Part shown: positions 22,331 through 33,515 of the stretch, piece by piece | Layout of the letters: every line of letters starts with the position of its first letter | Position numbering within the stretch: position 1 is the stretch's first letter | Assembly (NCBI GenBank): GCA_011799875.1 | Contig: CM022301.1 | Coordinates: 207,490,477-207,554,476, forward strand | Source: Thinopyrum elongatum | Taxonomy: Eukaryota; Streptophyta; Magnoliopsida; Poales; Poaceae | Direction of reading: 5' to 3' | Length of the DNA: 64,000 nucleotides | Translations under genes and position numbers: made by a program | The notes under the pieces: generated by a model | Told to the model about the DNA's origin: nothing | Database searches by the model: none | Seen by the model: the letters and a program-made list of their open reading frames with translations, nothing else

Positions 22331-23848
22331 AATGCATGACGCACTGAACTATCAAGTAGTCATCAGAACGTGCCTGTCAGATGTTCAAAATATCTACAGA
22401 CGACGCTTGAGGGGGTGGCGCATCGAGCGGTGCATTAAGGACATAAGCCTTCTATGCTGTAATGAGGACAATCCTCAGATCACGGACCCAGTCCGCATTA
22501 TTGCTACCATCATCTTTCAACTTACTTTTCTCTAGGAACGTATCAATAAAACAGGGGAGCTACAGTGCGAGCTATCTACAACATAATTTGCAAAGACACT
22601 TTGACTATGTTCATGATAATGAAGTTCATCTGATGAACTCCCACTCAGATAGACATCCCTCTAGTCATCCAAGTGATACATGATCCGAATCGACTAGGCC
22701 GTGTCCGATCATCACGTGAGACGGACTAGTCATCAACGGTGAACATCTCCATGTTGATCGCATCTACTATACGACTCATGTTTGACCTTTCGGTCTCTCG
22801 TGTTCCGAGGCCATGTCTGTACATGCTAGGCTCGTCAAGTCAACCTAAGTGTTTCGCATGTGTAAATCTGGCTTACACCCGTTGTATGCGAATGTTAGAA
22901 TCTATCACACCCGATCATCACGTGGTGCTTCGAAACAACGAACCTTCGCAACGGTGCACAATTAGGGGGAACACATTTCTTGAAATTTTAGTGAGGGATC
23001 ATCTTATTTATGCTACCGTCGTTCTAAGCAAATAAGATGTAAACATGATAAACATCACATGCAAATCATAAAGTGACATGATATGGCCAATATCATCTTG
23101 CGCTTTTGATCTCCATCTTCGAGGCGCGGCATGATCACCATCGTCACCGGCATGACACCATGATCTCCATCATCATGATCTCCATCATCGTGTCTTCATG
23201 AAGTTGTCTCGCCAACTATTACTTCTACTACTATGGCTAACGGTTAGCAATAAAGTAAAGTAATTACATGGCCTTTACATTGACACGCAGGTCATACAAT
23301 AAATTGAGACAACTCCTATAGCTCCTGCCGGTTGTCATATTCATCGACATGCAAGTCGTGATTCCTATTACAAGAACATGATCAATCTCATACATCACAT
23401 ATATAATTCATCACATCCTTTTTGGCCATATCACATCACATAGCATACCCTGCAAAAACAAGTTAGACGTCCTCTAATTGTTGTTGCATGTTTTACGTGG
23501 CTGCTATGGGTTTCTAGCAAGAACGTTTCTTACCTACGCAAAAGCCACAATGGTGATATGCCAATTGCTATTTACCCTTCATAAGGACCCTCTTCATTGA
23601 ATCCGATCTGACTAAAGTGGGAGAGACAGACACCCGCTAGCCACCTTATGCATCAAGTGCATGTCAGTCGGTGGAACCTGTCTCACGTAAGCATACGTGT
23701 AAGGTCGGTCCGGGCCACTTCATCCCACAATGCCGCCGAATCAAGATAGGACTAGTAACGGTAAGCAAATTGAACAAATCATCGCCCACAACTACTTGTG
23801 TTCTACTCGTGCAAAGAATCTACGCATAGACCTAGCTCATGATGCCAC

Positions 23849-25573
23849 TGTTGGGGAACGTAGTAGTAAATCAAAAATTTTCCTACGTATCACCAAGATC
23901 AATCTAGGAGAAGCTTGCAACAAGAGAGAGGGAGTGCATCTTCATACCCTTGAAGATCGCTAAGCGGAAGCGTTACAAGGAATGCGGATGATGGAGTCGT
24001 ACTTGCGGCGATTCAAATCGCGGAAGATCCGATCTAGCGCCGAACGGACGGCGCCTCCGCGTTCAACACACGTATAGCCCGGGGACGTCTCCTCCTTCTT
24101 GATCCAACAAGGGAAGAGGAGAAGTTGAGGAAGAGCTCCGGCAGCACGACGGCGTGGTGGTGGAGCTTGTGGTTCTTCGACAGGGCTTCGCCAAGCACCA
24201 CGGAGGAGGAGGAAGTGTTGGAGAGGGGGAGGGCTGCGCCAAGGAAGAGGTGATGCTGCCCTCCCACCCCCATTCTATTTATAGGGTGAAGGGGAGAGGG
24301 GGCCGGCCCCCTTAGATCCCATCTAGGGGGGGGGGGGGGCGGCGGCCAAGGGGGGGAACTTGCCCCCCAAGTTTGGTGGGAGGCGCCCCCACCCCCTAGG
24401 GTTTTCAACCCTAGGCGCCTTGGGCCCCTTGGGGGGCGCACCAGCCCACCAGGGGCTGGTTCCCTCCCTTGCTCAGCCCACTTGGCCCACCGGGGCAGGT
24501 GGCCCCACCCGATGGACCCCCGGACACCTTCCGGTGGTCCCGGTACAATACCGATAACCCCCGAAACCATTCCGGTGACTGAAACTGGACTTCCCATATA
24601 TAATTCTTCACCTCCGGACCATTCCGGAACTCCTCGTGACGTCCGGGATCTCATCCGGGACTCCGAACAACCTTCGATAACCACATACAATTTCCCATAA
24701 CAACTCTAGCGTCACCGAACCTTAAGTGTGTAGACCCTACGGGTTCGGGAACCATGCAGACATGACCGAGACATCTCTCCGGCCAATAACCAACAGCGGG
24801 ATCTGGATACCCATGTTGGCTCCCACATGTTCCACGATGATCTCATCGGATGAACCACGATGTCGAGGATTCAATCAATCCCGTATACAATTCCCTTTGT
24901 CCATCGGTATGTTACTTGCCTGAGATTCGATCGTCGGTATCCCCATACCTCATTCAATCTCGTTACCGGCAAGTCTCTTTACTCATTCCGTAACGCATGA
25001 TCCCGTGACTAACTCCTTAGTCACATTGAGCTCATTACGATGATGCATTACCGAGTGGGCCCAGAGATACCTCTCCGTCATACGGAGTGACAAATCCCAG
25101 TCTCGATTCGTGCCAACCCAACAGACACTTTCGGAGATACCTGTAGTGCACCTTTATAGTCACCCAGTTACGTTGTGACGTTTGATACACCCAAAGCATT
25201 CCTACGGTATCCGGGAGTTGCACAATCTCATGGTCCAAGGAAATGATACTTGACATTAGAAAAGCTCTAGCAAACGAACTACACGATCTTGTGCTATGCT
25301 TAGGATTGGGTCTTGTCCATCACATCATTCTCCTAATGATGTGATCCCGTTATCAACGACATCCAATGTCCATGGTCAGGAAACCACAACCATCTATTGA
25401 TCAACGAGCTAGTCAACTAGAGGCTCACTAGGGACATGCTGTGGTCTATGTATTCACACATGTATTACGGTTTCCGGTTAATACAATTATAGCATGAACA
25501 ATAGACAATTATCATGAACAAGGAAATATAATAATAACCATTTTATTATTGCCTCTAGGGCATATTTCCAACA
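23849..25573 (-). mobile_element. 5' LTR of element C
   Basis: Pairs with 17120-18840 and lies next to the degenerate primer site. It begins in sense direction at 25573. Confidence 0.92.
24276..24283 (-). promoter_or_regulatory. TATA box in 5' LTR of element C
   Basis: The minus strand reads CTATAAATAG in the 5' LTR, the expected place for the retroelement promoter; the other LTR has the same box. Confidence 0.7.
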
Positions 25574-25578
25574 TCTTC
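25574..25578. repeat. Target site duplication of element C, right
   Basis: TCTTC directly after the LTR end TTTCCAACA; pairs with 17115-17119. Confidence 0.9.
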
Positions 25579-27934
25579 TGATAATCCAGCGGGGCAGTTG
25601 GGTCAAAGTGGGGTCTCTGATGGGTCACTAACCAGCCTATACTAAGCAGTTTGGATATCAGGCAGGTATCAACAGTAGTTACAAAAACAGGCTATGCAAC
25701 AAAATAGGAGCAATCAATTACAGTAGCAAAATCTAATGCAAGCATGAGAAAATAGAATGGACGATATCGGGATGATCAAAGGGGGGGCTTGCCTGGTTGC
25801 TCGGCGGCAAAGGCAGGGTCGTCAGGGGTCGTCGATCTCCGGAGCTGCGTCGGTACCGGGCTCTATCGAGAGAGAAGAGGGGGAGGAAACAGATAAATAT
25901 ACAGCAAACATATGCAACGCAGAGCATGCTATGCTAGCGTGCAGTGCAGGGTTGCCTAAAGACATGTCTAAATCATTTTAATTATTTTAGGATTTAAGTT
26001 GGAATTGTTAATCGGTATATATGCACTATTCACCTACCGGAAATAGGCTAAAAGTTGCGGGTTCACCTCCGTAGAAGGACCCATCATGGAAACAGACGAC
26101 ACGATCAGATTCGTCTCGTCGTTCTGATCAACTTTCATGTATTAAGTTTTTCGATCCGAGCTACGGTTTAAATTCTACGGATTTTCAAAGATTAAATCAT
26201 TTTCTGGAATTATTTAAATTAACAGAAGACAATTATGATGTCAGCATGATGACATGCCTGCATCAGCAGTCAGCTGACCAGCTGACTAGTCAAACTGACA
26301 GGTGGGACCCACCTGTCAGTGACTCAGAGACTAACAATTTAGTTAAGCTAGTTAATCTACTGGTGGGGCCTACTGTGAGTGACTAATTAGCTATCTAATT
26401 AATCAACAGATTAATTAACCATTTTATTTGTTTAAAAATTAGTTAATTAGCGCGGGGCCCACATGTCAGTGGCCCACTCTGCACAATCAGCAAGGTTGAC
26501 CCAGTCAACCCTGACTGGTGGACCCGCGGGGACCACGGGCAGTGTCACAGGGGCGGGCCCCGTCGGTGCCAGCTCAGCGGAGCCGCCGGAGCTGCTCCGG
26601 CGAGCCTCCCGCGGCGGCAACCTCGCCGGAGGGGCTCAGGATTCCGCTATGGTGGTCCAAAAGCGGCGCGGTTGGGCTCTTTCGAAAGCTGGTGGAGCCG
26701 CGCATCGAACTATGGCGTCGGCCCGTGCCGGGGAGCTCGGAAACAATGGCTATGGCGAGCTCAGGCGGCGGCCGGAATCGGGGATTAGCGCATCGGGCGT
26801 TTCGGTCGGCTAGTGCGCTAACTAATACTAGGGGGGCACCAGAAGGTTACTCCGAACTCGTCAGAGTGCCTGCCTGGCCATGACAAGGATTAACGGGACG
26901 GCGGCGAGCTTGACAGCGGAGTTGGAGCTCCGGCAGCGGCGCTGCAGTGTACGGCTTGCCACGGCGCGGAAACAGAGCAACGGACGAGGAGAGAAGGGAG
27001 GATGCTCACCGTGCGGGCTCACGGAGGCCCCTCGAGTGGACGGTCGCGCAGAGACGAGGCAAATTCGATGGTGATCGCCGGAGATGCCGAATACAGGGAC
27101 GGCTCGATCCGTGAGCTCCGGTGCACCTCAGCTCTTGCCGTCGGCCGATGAGGAAGAGGTGGTCGGCGGCGCACCACCCAGACACATCCGTTGGGCTCGG
27201 GAACACCGGTGGCCACGGCAGTGCGGCAGCGCGTCGATGGAGGCGCTCGGCAGAGAGGGAATGGAGGAAACCGAGCGAGGAAGAGAGGGGAGAAGTGGTG
27301 CGGCGACCAGGAGGGAGGGACGAGGGGTTGCTCTTATCCACCCGCTGTCGGTGGCGTCGGTGGCGTTGCCGTGTCGCCGTATCACCGGTGCTCGCTCGCG
27401 ACCAAGGCGACGACGACACGGGGAGGGGAACAGGTGAGTTGGGCTGGGCCTCGCGGCCAGTGCCATGTAAGTATTCGCCCCCCTTTTTCTTTTCTGTTTT
27501 CCCTTTTTATTTAAAACAGAGACAGCAAAAGAATTTTGTGGGCCACCAGATCAATTTGGAATAATGTGGAAGTGAGCCATAATATTTCCTAGCAATACTT
27601 GGCACTGCCTCAAGAAGTTTGGGAGCAAAAGGAAAAGGTTAGGTGTTTTTATAAATTGAAGAGGACAAATTAAATGCTGCTGGACCACTGTTTTAAAGTC
27701 CAGGGGCATTTTGAGAATTTTGTTGAGGTTGGTATCAACATGATAAATGCTTAGGAAAATATTTAGAATAAGATGAACATTTTTGTTTCCAACTTGAACA
27801 ACTTTTATTTTTCACTTTGAATTTGAATTGGAATTAGAAATGATATATGATTGTTGATGATCAAGCATAGTTAATCATGGTGACTTGGCATGATCAGAGG
27901 GTGATCACTGTGGTGTGAGGCTGGGGATGTTACA

Positions 27935-27939
27935 CCAAC
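27935..27939. repeat. Target site duplication of element B, right
   Basis: CCAAC directly after ...GATGTTACA; pairs with 9587-9591. Confidence 0.9.
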
Positions 27940-28090
27940 TAGGACTAATCATGCCGACAATTGGAGTTGTCCTTGAAGTATACGCCATGTCTTCGGCAGT
28001 GTCCATCTTGAGCACGCCTGGGTTCAAAGCTTCTGGATTCCTTCCTTATTGAGATCGGCAGGCCGTAAGCTTGGTCCATGGACTGTCGAC
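27940..28090. mobile_element. Retrotransposon remnant, right part of the site hit by B
   Basis: Continues 9521-9591 once element B is removed. It ends near a 'taccccctagtccaggac' motif common in Triticeae LTR sequences. No coding region is seen and the family is not assigned. Confidence 0.45.
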
Positions 28091-29149
28091 CACATAAGCA
28101 GATACCCCCTAGTCCAGGACACCGTCACCGCCACCTCATGTTCTTCATGAGGAGAGCTAATCTGGAGTCCGTTTGGGGCTCTGAAGAGGGGGATTCGTCG
28201 CCGTCGTCATCGTCAACCCTTCTTCATCAACAATTCCATGATGCTCACCACCGGGAGTGAGTGATTCCTTCGCAGGCTTGCTAGACGGTGATGGAGATGG
28301 ATGAGATTTTTCATGTAATCAAGTAAATTTGTTAGGGCTTGATCCCTAGTATCCACTATGTTCTAAGATTGATGTTGCTATGACTTTGCTATGCTTAATG
28401 CTTGTCACTAGGGCCTGAGTGCCATGCTTTAAGATATAAACCCTTTATGTTTTCATCAAAATATTTGAGTTCTTGACCCTATCTGCTAGTTGTATGCACT
28501 TGTTATTATTCGAAACCGTAGACCCCAAGGTGATAATAATTGGGATACTCTCGGGGGATGACTGTAATTCGAGGAGTTCATGTATTCACTATGTGTTAAT
28601 GCTTTGATCTGGTTCTCTATTAAAAGGAAGCCTTAATTACCCTTAGATTTCCTTATGGACCCCGCTGCCACGGGAGGGTAGGACAAAAGATGTCGTGCAA
28701 GTTCTTATTATAAGCACGCATGACTACATACAAAATACATGGCTACATTGAATTGATGAATTGGAGCTATTGTGTATAGCTTTAGGTTGTCACTGTTACA
28801 TGATGAATGTCATCCATACAAATATCCATCGCTGATCCAATGCCTACGCTTTGCTCATATTGTCTTTGCTAAATTACTATTGTTGCTCCTACTGTCACAC
28901 TTGCTACAGAACTGCTACTGCTACTGTTACCGTCACTGTTGCTATTGCTACCGCTACTATCAAACTATCATATTACTGTGCTACTAAACACTTTGCTGCA
29001 GAGAAATAACTTTCCAGGTGTGGTTGAATTGACAACTCAACTGCTAAGGCTCATAAATATTCTTTGGCTCCCCTTGTGTCGAATCAATAAATTTGGGTGA
29101 AATACTACCCTCGAAGACTGTTGCAATCCCCTATACTTGTGGGTCATCA
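28091..29149 (+). mobile_element. Truncated LTR, Sabrina/Athila-like
   Basis: From about 28160 to the terminal 'ttgtgggtcatca' this reads like the distal kilobase of a very common Triticeae gypsy LTR, which I associate with Sabrina. Recognisable parts are 'cactagggcctgagtgccat', a (TGCTAC)n-like stretch at about 28900-28980 and 'ggttgaattgacaactcaac'. The 5' end of the LTR and any interior are missing. The name is from memory of the repeat and should be treated as tentative. Confidence 0.55.
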
Positions 29150-31085
29150 ACACTATATCCGTCCGCGGACCGGTGAGGATCAGTCCACGGACATTGATAC
29201 GGGAGCTGACCATCCAAAGTAGCCGCAAAACTTCCACCTCTTCTTTAGTCTGCAAGCTCAAAATAACTGCATATCAAATCATAGTTCTAATTTAAATATT
29301 AGTACAATCCAATAGAGTTTTCAAATTAATGCAGTTCAAACTTTGAATCAACTAGCACATATGTTCTAGCTGTCCCATTTAACCGCCATAAGTGCTCAAT
29401 AAAATTTTTCCTTGAGTTGCTCGATGCCGAATATGTTGATGCATTTGAACCAACTTATTAAACGTTGCCGGATTCTGATCTGGAAGTTAGACATGACCAC
29501 CCATGTTCTCAAATTTAAGAGTTGCAGCCACTCTTAGATTTGAGAACATGTGGGTCCCTCATTGTCACCCTCATCCTCCATGATCATGTTGTGCATGATC
29601 ACAACATGTCATAACCTTCCACAAGGTTTCCGGTTCCCATTGTATAGTAGGTCCACGAAAACTGCAAAACGGTGCTGGAGCACTCCAAATGCCCTCTCCA
29701 CATCCTTTTTATCTGCTTCTTGTCTTTGGGCAAAGTGTGACCTTTTTTAACCAACTAGCTTGGAAACGGTATTGACAAAGGTAGCCCATGAAGGATAGAT
29801 ACCGTCAACCATATAGTAGCCATTGACAATGTAGTTGCAAGGAAGAGCTTTCTCTTTAGTCAGCCGAACAGACAATGGAGACCGATGCAACATATTGATG
29901 TCATTGTGGGATCCGGGCATGCCAAAGAAAGCGTGTCATAACCAAAGATCCTGTGATGCAACTGCTTCAAGAATAATGGTGGGCTTCTTAACATGGGCTT
30001 GATATTGCTCCTGTAAAGCTTTTCGATAGTTCTTCCAACTCCAATGCGTGTAGTCAAGAGATCCGAGAAAACCTGGCCACTCTTCCTTCGAAGATTGCCA
30101 AGAGCCTCTCGGTGTCTACGACAGTTGGTTCTCTCAAGTACTGAGGTCCAAACACCAAGACCACATCAGAAGCAAATCTCACCAAGGCGTCTCTGCATGT
30201 GCTCTCACTCATTAAGAGGTACCCGTCCCATGAATCCGCGATCGTGGCATATGCAAGCATCCGCAATGCGGCCGTACACTTATGATAACTAGAGAATCAA
30301 ACCTTTCCAACGACATCCTTCTTCAAGATGAAGTAGTCATGGAAGGACACGATCCCATGGTAGAGGCGATCGAAGACATTTTTTCATGTTAGAAAGCACT
30401 CGCAAAAAATGTCAGCGAATAGGGCATCGGGGGCAAAGTAGTCGTCCATCAACGTCAAATGGCCACGTGCCCTGTTCCCATTGAGTACTCGATGACCCTA
30501 GATCGATCCCTTGAAATTGAGAACATGCTCTTCTACTTGCTCCGATTCTGCAAGAACCGCCTACATCATCGCCGTTTCATCTATGTAATCCTCCTCGAGG
30601 GACGAGTCATTGGACGACTTAACATAGTGCTCGTACAAGTACTCCATGTACGAATCCATTGCTTCAAAGAATAGACAAAAAATTTAGCACGAGCATTTCA
30701 CCGAACACTTGCCGTGCGCGGTGACTACCGTAGGGGCGGATGTTACCTACACGGCGGCAAACGGGCGAGAGGTGCGGGCCGGTGGCGGAGGACGAGCCGT
30801 GTGGAGGTCGCGGAGTTCCGATAGCGGGTTGACGTCGCCAAGAGAGAAAGCGAATGCAGAGAAAGAGAAAAGGATGAAGACGCGGGGTACGAGCGGGGTT
30901 TTAGGTGAGGTATTCGGTGAGCCAGAGTGTCCTACGTGGGTGGGTGTCCGGACTCCCGCAAAGCTCCCCTAATTTGCTTTCGGTTTGCGGGAAACGGATG
31001 TCCGGACTGCTCAACGGACCGATTCATGCACGAATAGTTCAGTGCAAACGCTTGCCCAAGGTTTGGGGGTCAGCTTTGAAGATGC
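29150..31085 (-). mobile_element. Harbinger (PIF) DNA transposon relic
   Basis: Region around a decayed PIF/Harbinger transposase. The subterminal parts share 'tccgcggacc/tccggactg'-type GC-rich words, but clean terminal inverted repeats and a 3-bp target duplication could not be fixed by eye, so the ends are approximate. Confidence 0.6.
29470..30662 (-). pseudogene. PIF/Harbinger transposase, decayed
   Basis: DDE transposase of the plant PIF/Harbinger superfamily, read on minus in pieces. An N-terminal segment starts near 30662 (MDSYMEYLYEHYVKSSND). A middle frame at 30054-30266 has SESTCRDALVRFASDVVLVF and the typical FGPQYLREPTVVDTERLLAI. Next come sequence matching NYIVNGYYMVDGIYPSW near 29830 and a C-terminal DVERAFGVLQHRFAVF near 29690-29640. 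Several in-frame stops (for example at about 30560 and 30380) and frameshifts make it non-functional. No second (Myb-like) ORF is intact beside it. Confidence 0.85.
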
Positions 31086-32115
31086 CCTTAGAGCATCTAC
31101 CGCCGCAGACAGCAAATCAGACCCCTCAACGTCCACAGACATGTCCGGGCGCATCCACAGACAGTGACGGATCACGCCTCAAATTTGCTCTTATGCATCC
31201 GAATACCTTATACTACAAACCTTAGATCCATACAAAAGCATGCAAACGAGGAAATCCACGTATTATGTGGATCAAGTAACCTATACTACCCTAATCCTCG
31301 TCGGAGATGTCCACTATCTCCATGCCTCGCTCCAGGTACATGGGCAGCAGTTGCAGCTCCGTCTGCTCCGCCTCCGCCTCCGCGTCGAGTTCGGCAAGAA
31401 GCGCGTTGGCCGCCGCTTGTTCCTGCTTGATGAACTACCGGTTGGCCTCCACATAGGATGGCCTGCTGCTCTGCCATCTCGGTCGCTTTAGCGACTGCGA
31501 ACTCCGACTCCGCGTGCTCCATGTTGCAACCCAGAGCCGACGCCAGCTCCTCCTTCGGCTGCTCTGCCTCGTCCTACTCCTGATCCGCCATCTCCATCGG
31601 AGCCGGCCGTTGCTCCTCTTCCTCCTGCTTCTCCTCCGGCTCCCGCGAGTCCGGAGGCAGGCCGATAGTGATGCGGGCGGCGCGCCTCGCCCGGATTTCC
31701 TGCTCAATCTGGAACCTGCGCTCCAGCATGAGCATAACATACGCGGGCTTCTTTTGCCGAACCATGGCAAAGCCGGAGGGCGTGGGAAGAGCGGCGAAGC
31801 GGTAGAGTGGTGGATGGGCTCGGGTTGGCGAGGGCACGGAGGGAGGTGGATGTGGCTAGGGTTGGGGGACACCGGCTGGTTTAAATAGCCGGATTTGGCC
31901 TCGGGCGGCGAGCCGGAGCAGCGCCACGCGGCGTTCACACCCCGCATCGAAGGTGACGTCCGTCTGACCGCCGGTTTTCCGGGCGATTTCATGTGGGACC
32001 CCATCCTCAGTCTGCCGTCGCGGACGGGCACGGGCGCATCATTACACTTCAGATTTGGGTTGGATATGAAGGATGCTGATCAGGCCGGACGTTTGAGGCC
32101 CGTTTGACAAGCCCG
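31086..32115 (-). mobile_element. Second Harbinger-like fragment with decayed ORF, abutting the WDR48 gene
   Basis: Both ends share words such as 'cctcaacgtcc' / 'ggacgtttgagg' in inverted orientation. Inside, a minus-strand frame from 31765 (MVRQKKPAYVMLMLERRF) continues through a Glu-rich segment to an in-frame TAG near 31574 and then on to about 31290 with a frameshift. The same type of ORF is repeated in Triticeae genomes; its function is unknown to me. The right end lies against the 5' leader of the WD40 gene. Confidence 0.5.
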
Positions 32116-32219
32116 TCTTGGTCGCCCGACCGGACCGTCCACCCGGACCGTCTTATCACGTGCCGTTAACATTCCCGTCCGTTTCCGGCCTGCTAAACCC
32201 ATCCAGGACTATTCAACCT

Positions 32220-32672
32220 ACAGACTGGACCTGCCCTGCCCAGCCCAGCCCGGATCGGCCCGGCCTTTTGCAAGCGGAAGCACACGACACCTCTATTGAC
32301 CCACCTGCCTCCTCGTCCTCGTCCTCGCCCTCCTCCTCCTCGCTCCGCCCCCCCGTCGCGCCCTCACCTCGCCGCGACAACCGCTACCGCCGCCGCGCAA
32401 AACCCCGTCCCACTCCCCAGGGCCCAACCCCTATCCACCCCAACCAGATCGATCGGCGGCACCTTCTGCTCCCAATCCCGCGGCATCGCCCCTGAGTCTC
32501 CCACCGCTGAAGCCCACACCGAGTACCTCCTCCTCCTCGTCTGCCGTTGCTGTCGCCTCCCGCCGAAGGACGCATGCTACGAGGCTCGGTTCTCGCGTAC
32601 TTTCTCCGCTGATCCCGTCTGCTGCTCCTGGACTGGCGCGGACATTCGGAAGGGACGCGATCCCTTTTGCTG
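32220..32672 (+). other. 5' UTR exon (exon 1) of the WDR48 gene
   Basis: CT-rich leader with (CCTCGT)-like repeats ending at a donor, tttgctg|gtaagg, at 32672/32673. The acceptor tactgcag lies at 33508-33515, giving a leader intron of 843 bp. The transcription start is not visible; 32220 is a guess from the change in composition. An ATG at 32296 opens an upstream frame of about 125 codons that ends near the splice site. Confidence 0.6.
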
Positions 32673-33515
32673 GTAAGGAAGCCCTAGCTTGCTCAGATTA
32701 TCGCGTGTTTTGCTCTTCGCGCAGCGAGCAATTGAATCCAGCCAGATCCCTTTCTTCAAGATCGGTCTCAGTTGACCCTATTCTCATCGCTAGGACTGTC
32801 AAGGTGCGGGTGCATCCCCCCCCATCGCCCATGTATTTCGGCCCCTGAACTGATACTACTTTGAGATCCTGAACAATACCACTAGCACCAGTTTATTCTC
32901 CCCATGCCCCTGTGCCGGGGTGGGGCTGGGTTGGGGGATCGTTTATCAGTGTTCGAAGAGGCGGATGCCTAGGTGTGGGCAACACCCTCCTGCCTAGGTG
33001 CCTAGTGCTGGTGTGTCTTCTGACTAGCGCCGTGGTGAACCATGGTACTTTGTGCAGCTTGTTTTGCTACATGTGGGATCATTAATACTTCAGTTCAAAA
33101 CTTAATAGGAACTATTTAGTTTTGATGGGGAAAAGTAGGGATCAGAGTGACTTACCATTGTTTGGTCACGTGAGTTTTTGGTAATATGTGAAATGGTGCT
33201 TCCTGTTTTGGCGTTTTTCCTTTGAACCAGTAATCAAAAGGAACTCTATATGTCTGCGATTTTTATAGCAGTAAATTCAGTGAATTGATTTGTGTAACTT
33301 CGAGATTTTGCATCTCAATTCTAACTGTTGCTAGATGCTGCATTTTCTTTTGCTCCAAAATTGCCCAATGTTATGTCAACCTGCCCTGTCAGGAAGCTTT
33401 ATTAGCATACTGGACATTATGCAATCTCAAATTCTTTATAAAATATCCAGCATCGATTCATCCATGGTTAAATTGAAATAATTTATCGCTGGTTTTGTAT
33501 ATTAGGCTACTGCAG

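Larger units (their letters stand above)
17120..25573 (-). mobile_element. Element C: Angela/BARE1/WIS-type copia retrotransposon, defective
   Basis: 8454-bp element nested in the 5' LTR of B. LTRs are at 17120-18840 (1721 bp) and 23849-25573 (1725 bp), and the interior is 5008 bp. Sense LTR ends (TGTTGGAAATATGCC... and ...GTTCCCCAACA) are those of the Angela/BARE1/WIS group. The polypurine tract is at 18841-18853 (sense GCAAGTGGGAGAC). The primer site at 23835-23847 is degenerate (TGGCATCATGAGC against the usual TGGTATCAGAGC). Coding is broken throughout. The LTRs differ by about two dozen substitutions plus G-run length changes that I counted by eye. Confidence 0.93.
9592..27934 (-). mobile_element. 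Element B: complete non-coding LTR retrotransposon with nested copia
   Basis: Complete element flanked by the 5-bp duplication CCAAC (9587-9591 and 27935-27939). LTRs are at 9592-13645 (4054 bp) and 15403-27934 (about 4.08 kb once nested element C is removed). The interior 13646-15402 is only 1757 bp. A primer site TGGTATCAGAGC sits beside the right LTR and a polypurine tract beside the left, so the element points to minus. No gag or pol remains, so it is a large-LTR, non-autonomous (LARD-like) element. LTRs and the leader next to the primer site resemble element A, which suggests mobilisation by proteins of an A-type element. Confidence 0.92.
15403..27934 (-). mobile_element. 5' LTR of element B, split by nested element C
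   Basis: Consists of 15403-17119 and 25574-27934, separated by the Angela-like element at 17120-25573 and its duplicated TCTTC. Rejoined it parallels 9592-13645 block for block, with the same hairpin array and GC-rich block (about 26460-27420). Confidence 0.9.

Noticed and set aside
28886..28985. Tandem (TGCTAC)n-like array as a separate satellite or CRISPR-like array
   Set aside because: It is an ordinary part of the Sabrina-like LTR, with no spacers or fixed unit length.
32296..32676. 125-codon frame in the WDR48 leader as an alternative N-terminus
   Set aside because: When spliced to exon 2 it hits a stop before the ATG at 33540; the family N-terminus ([10 protein letters not shown]) fits the later start.
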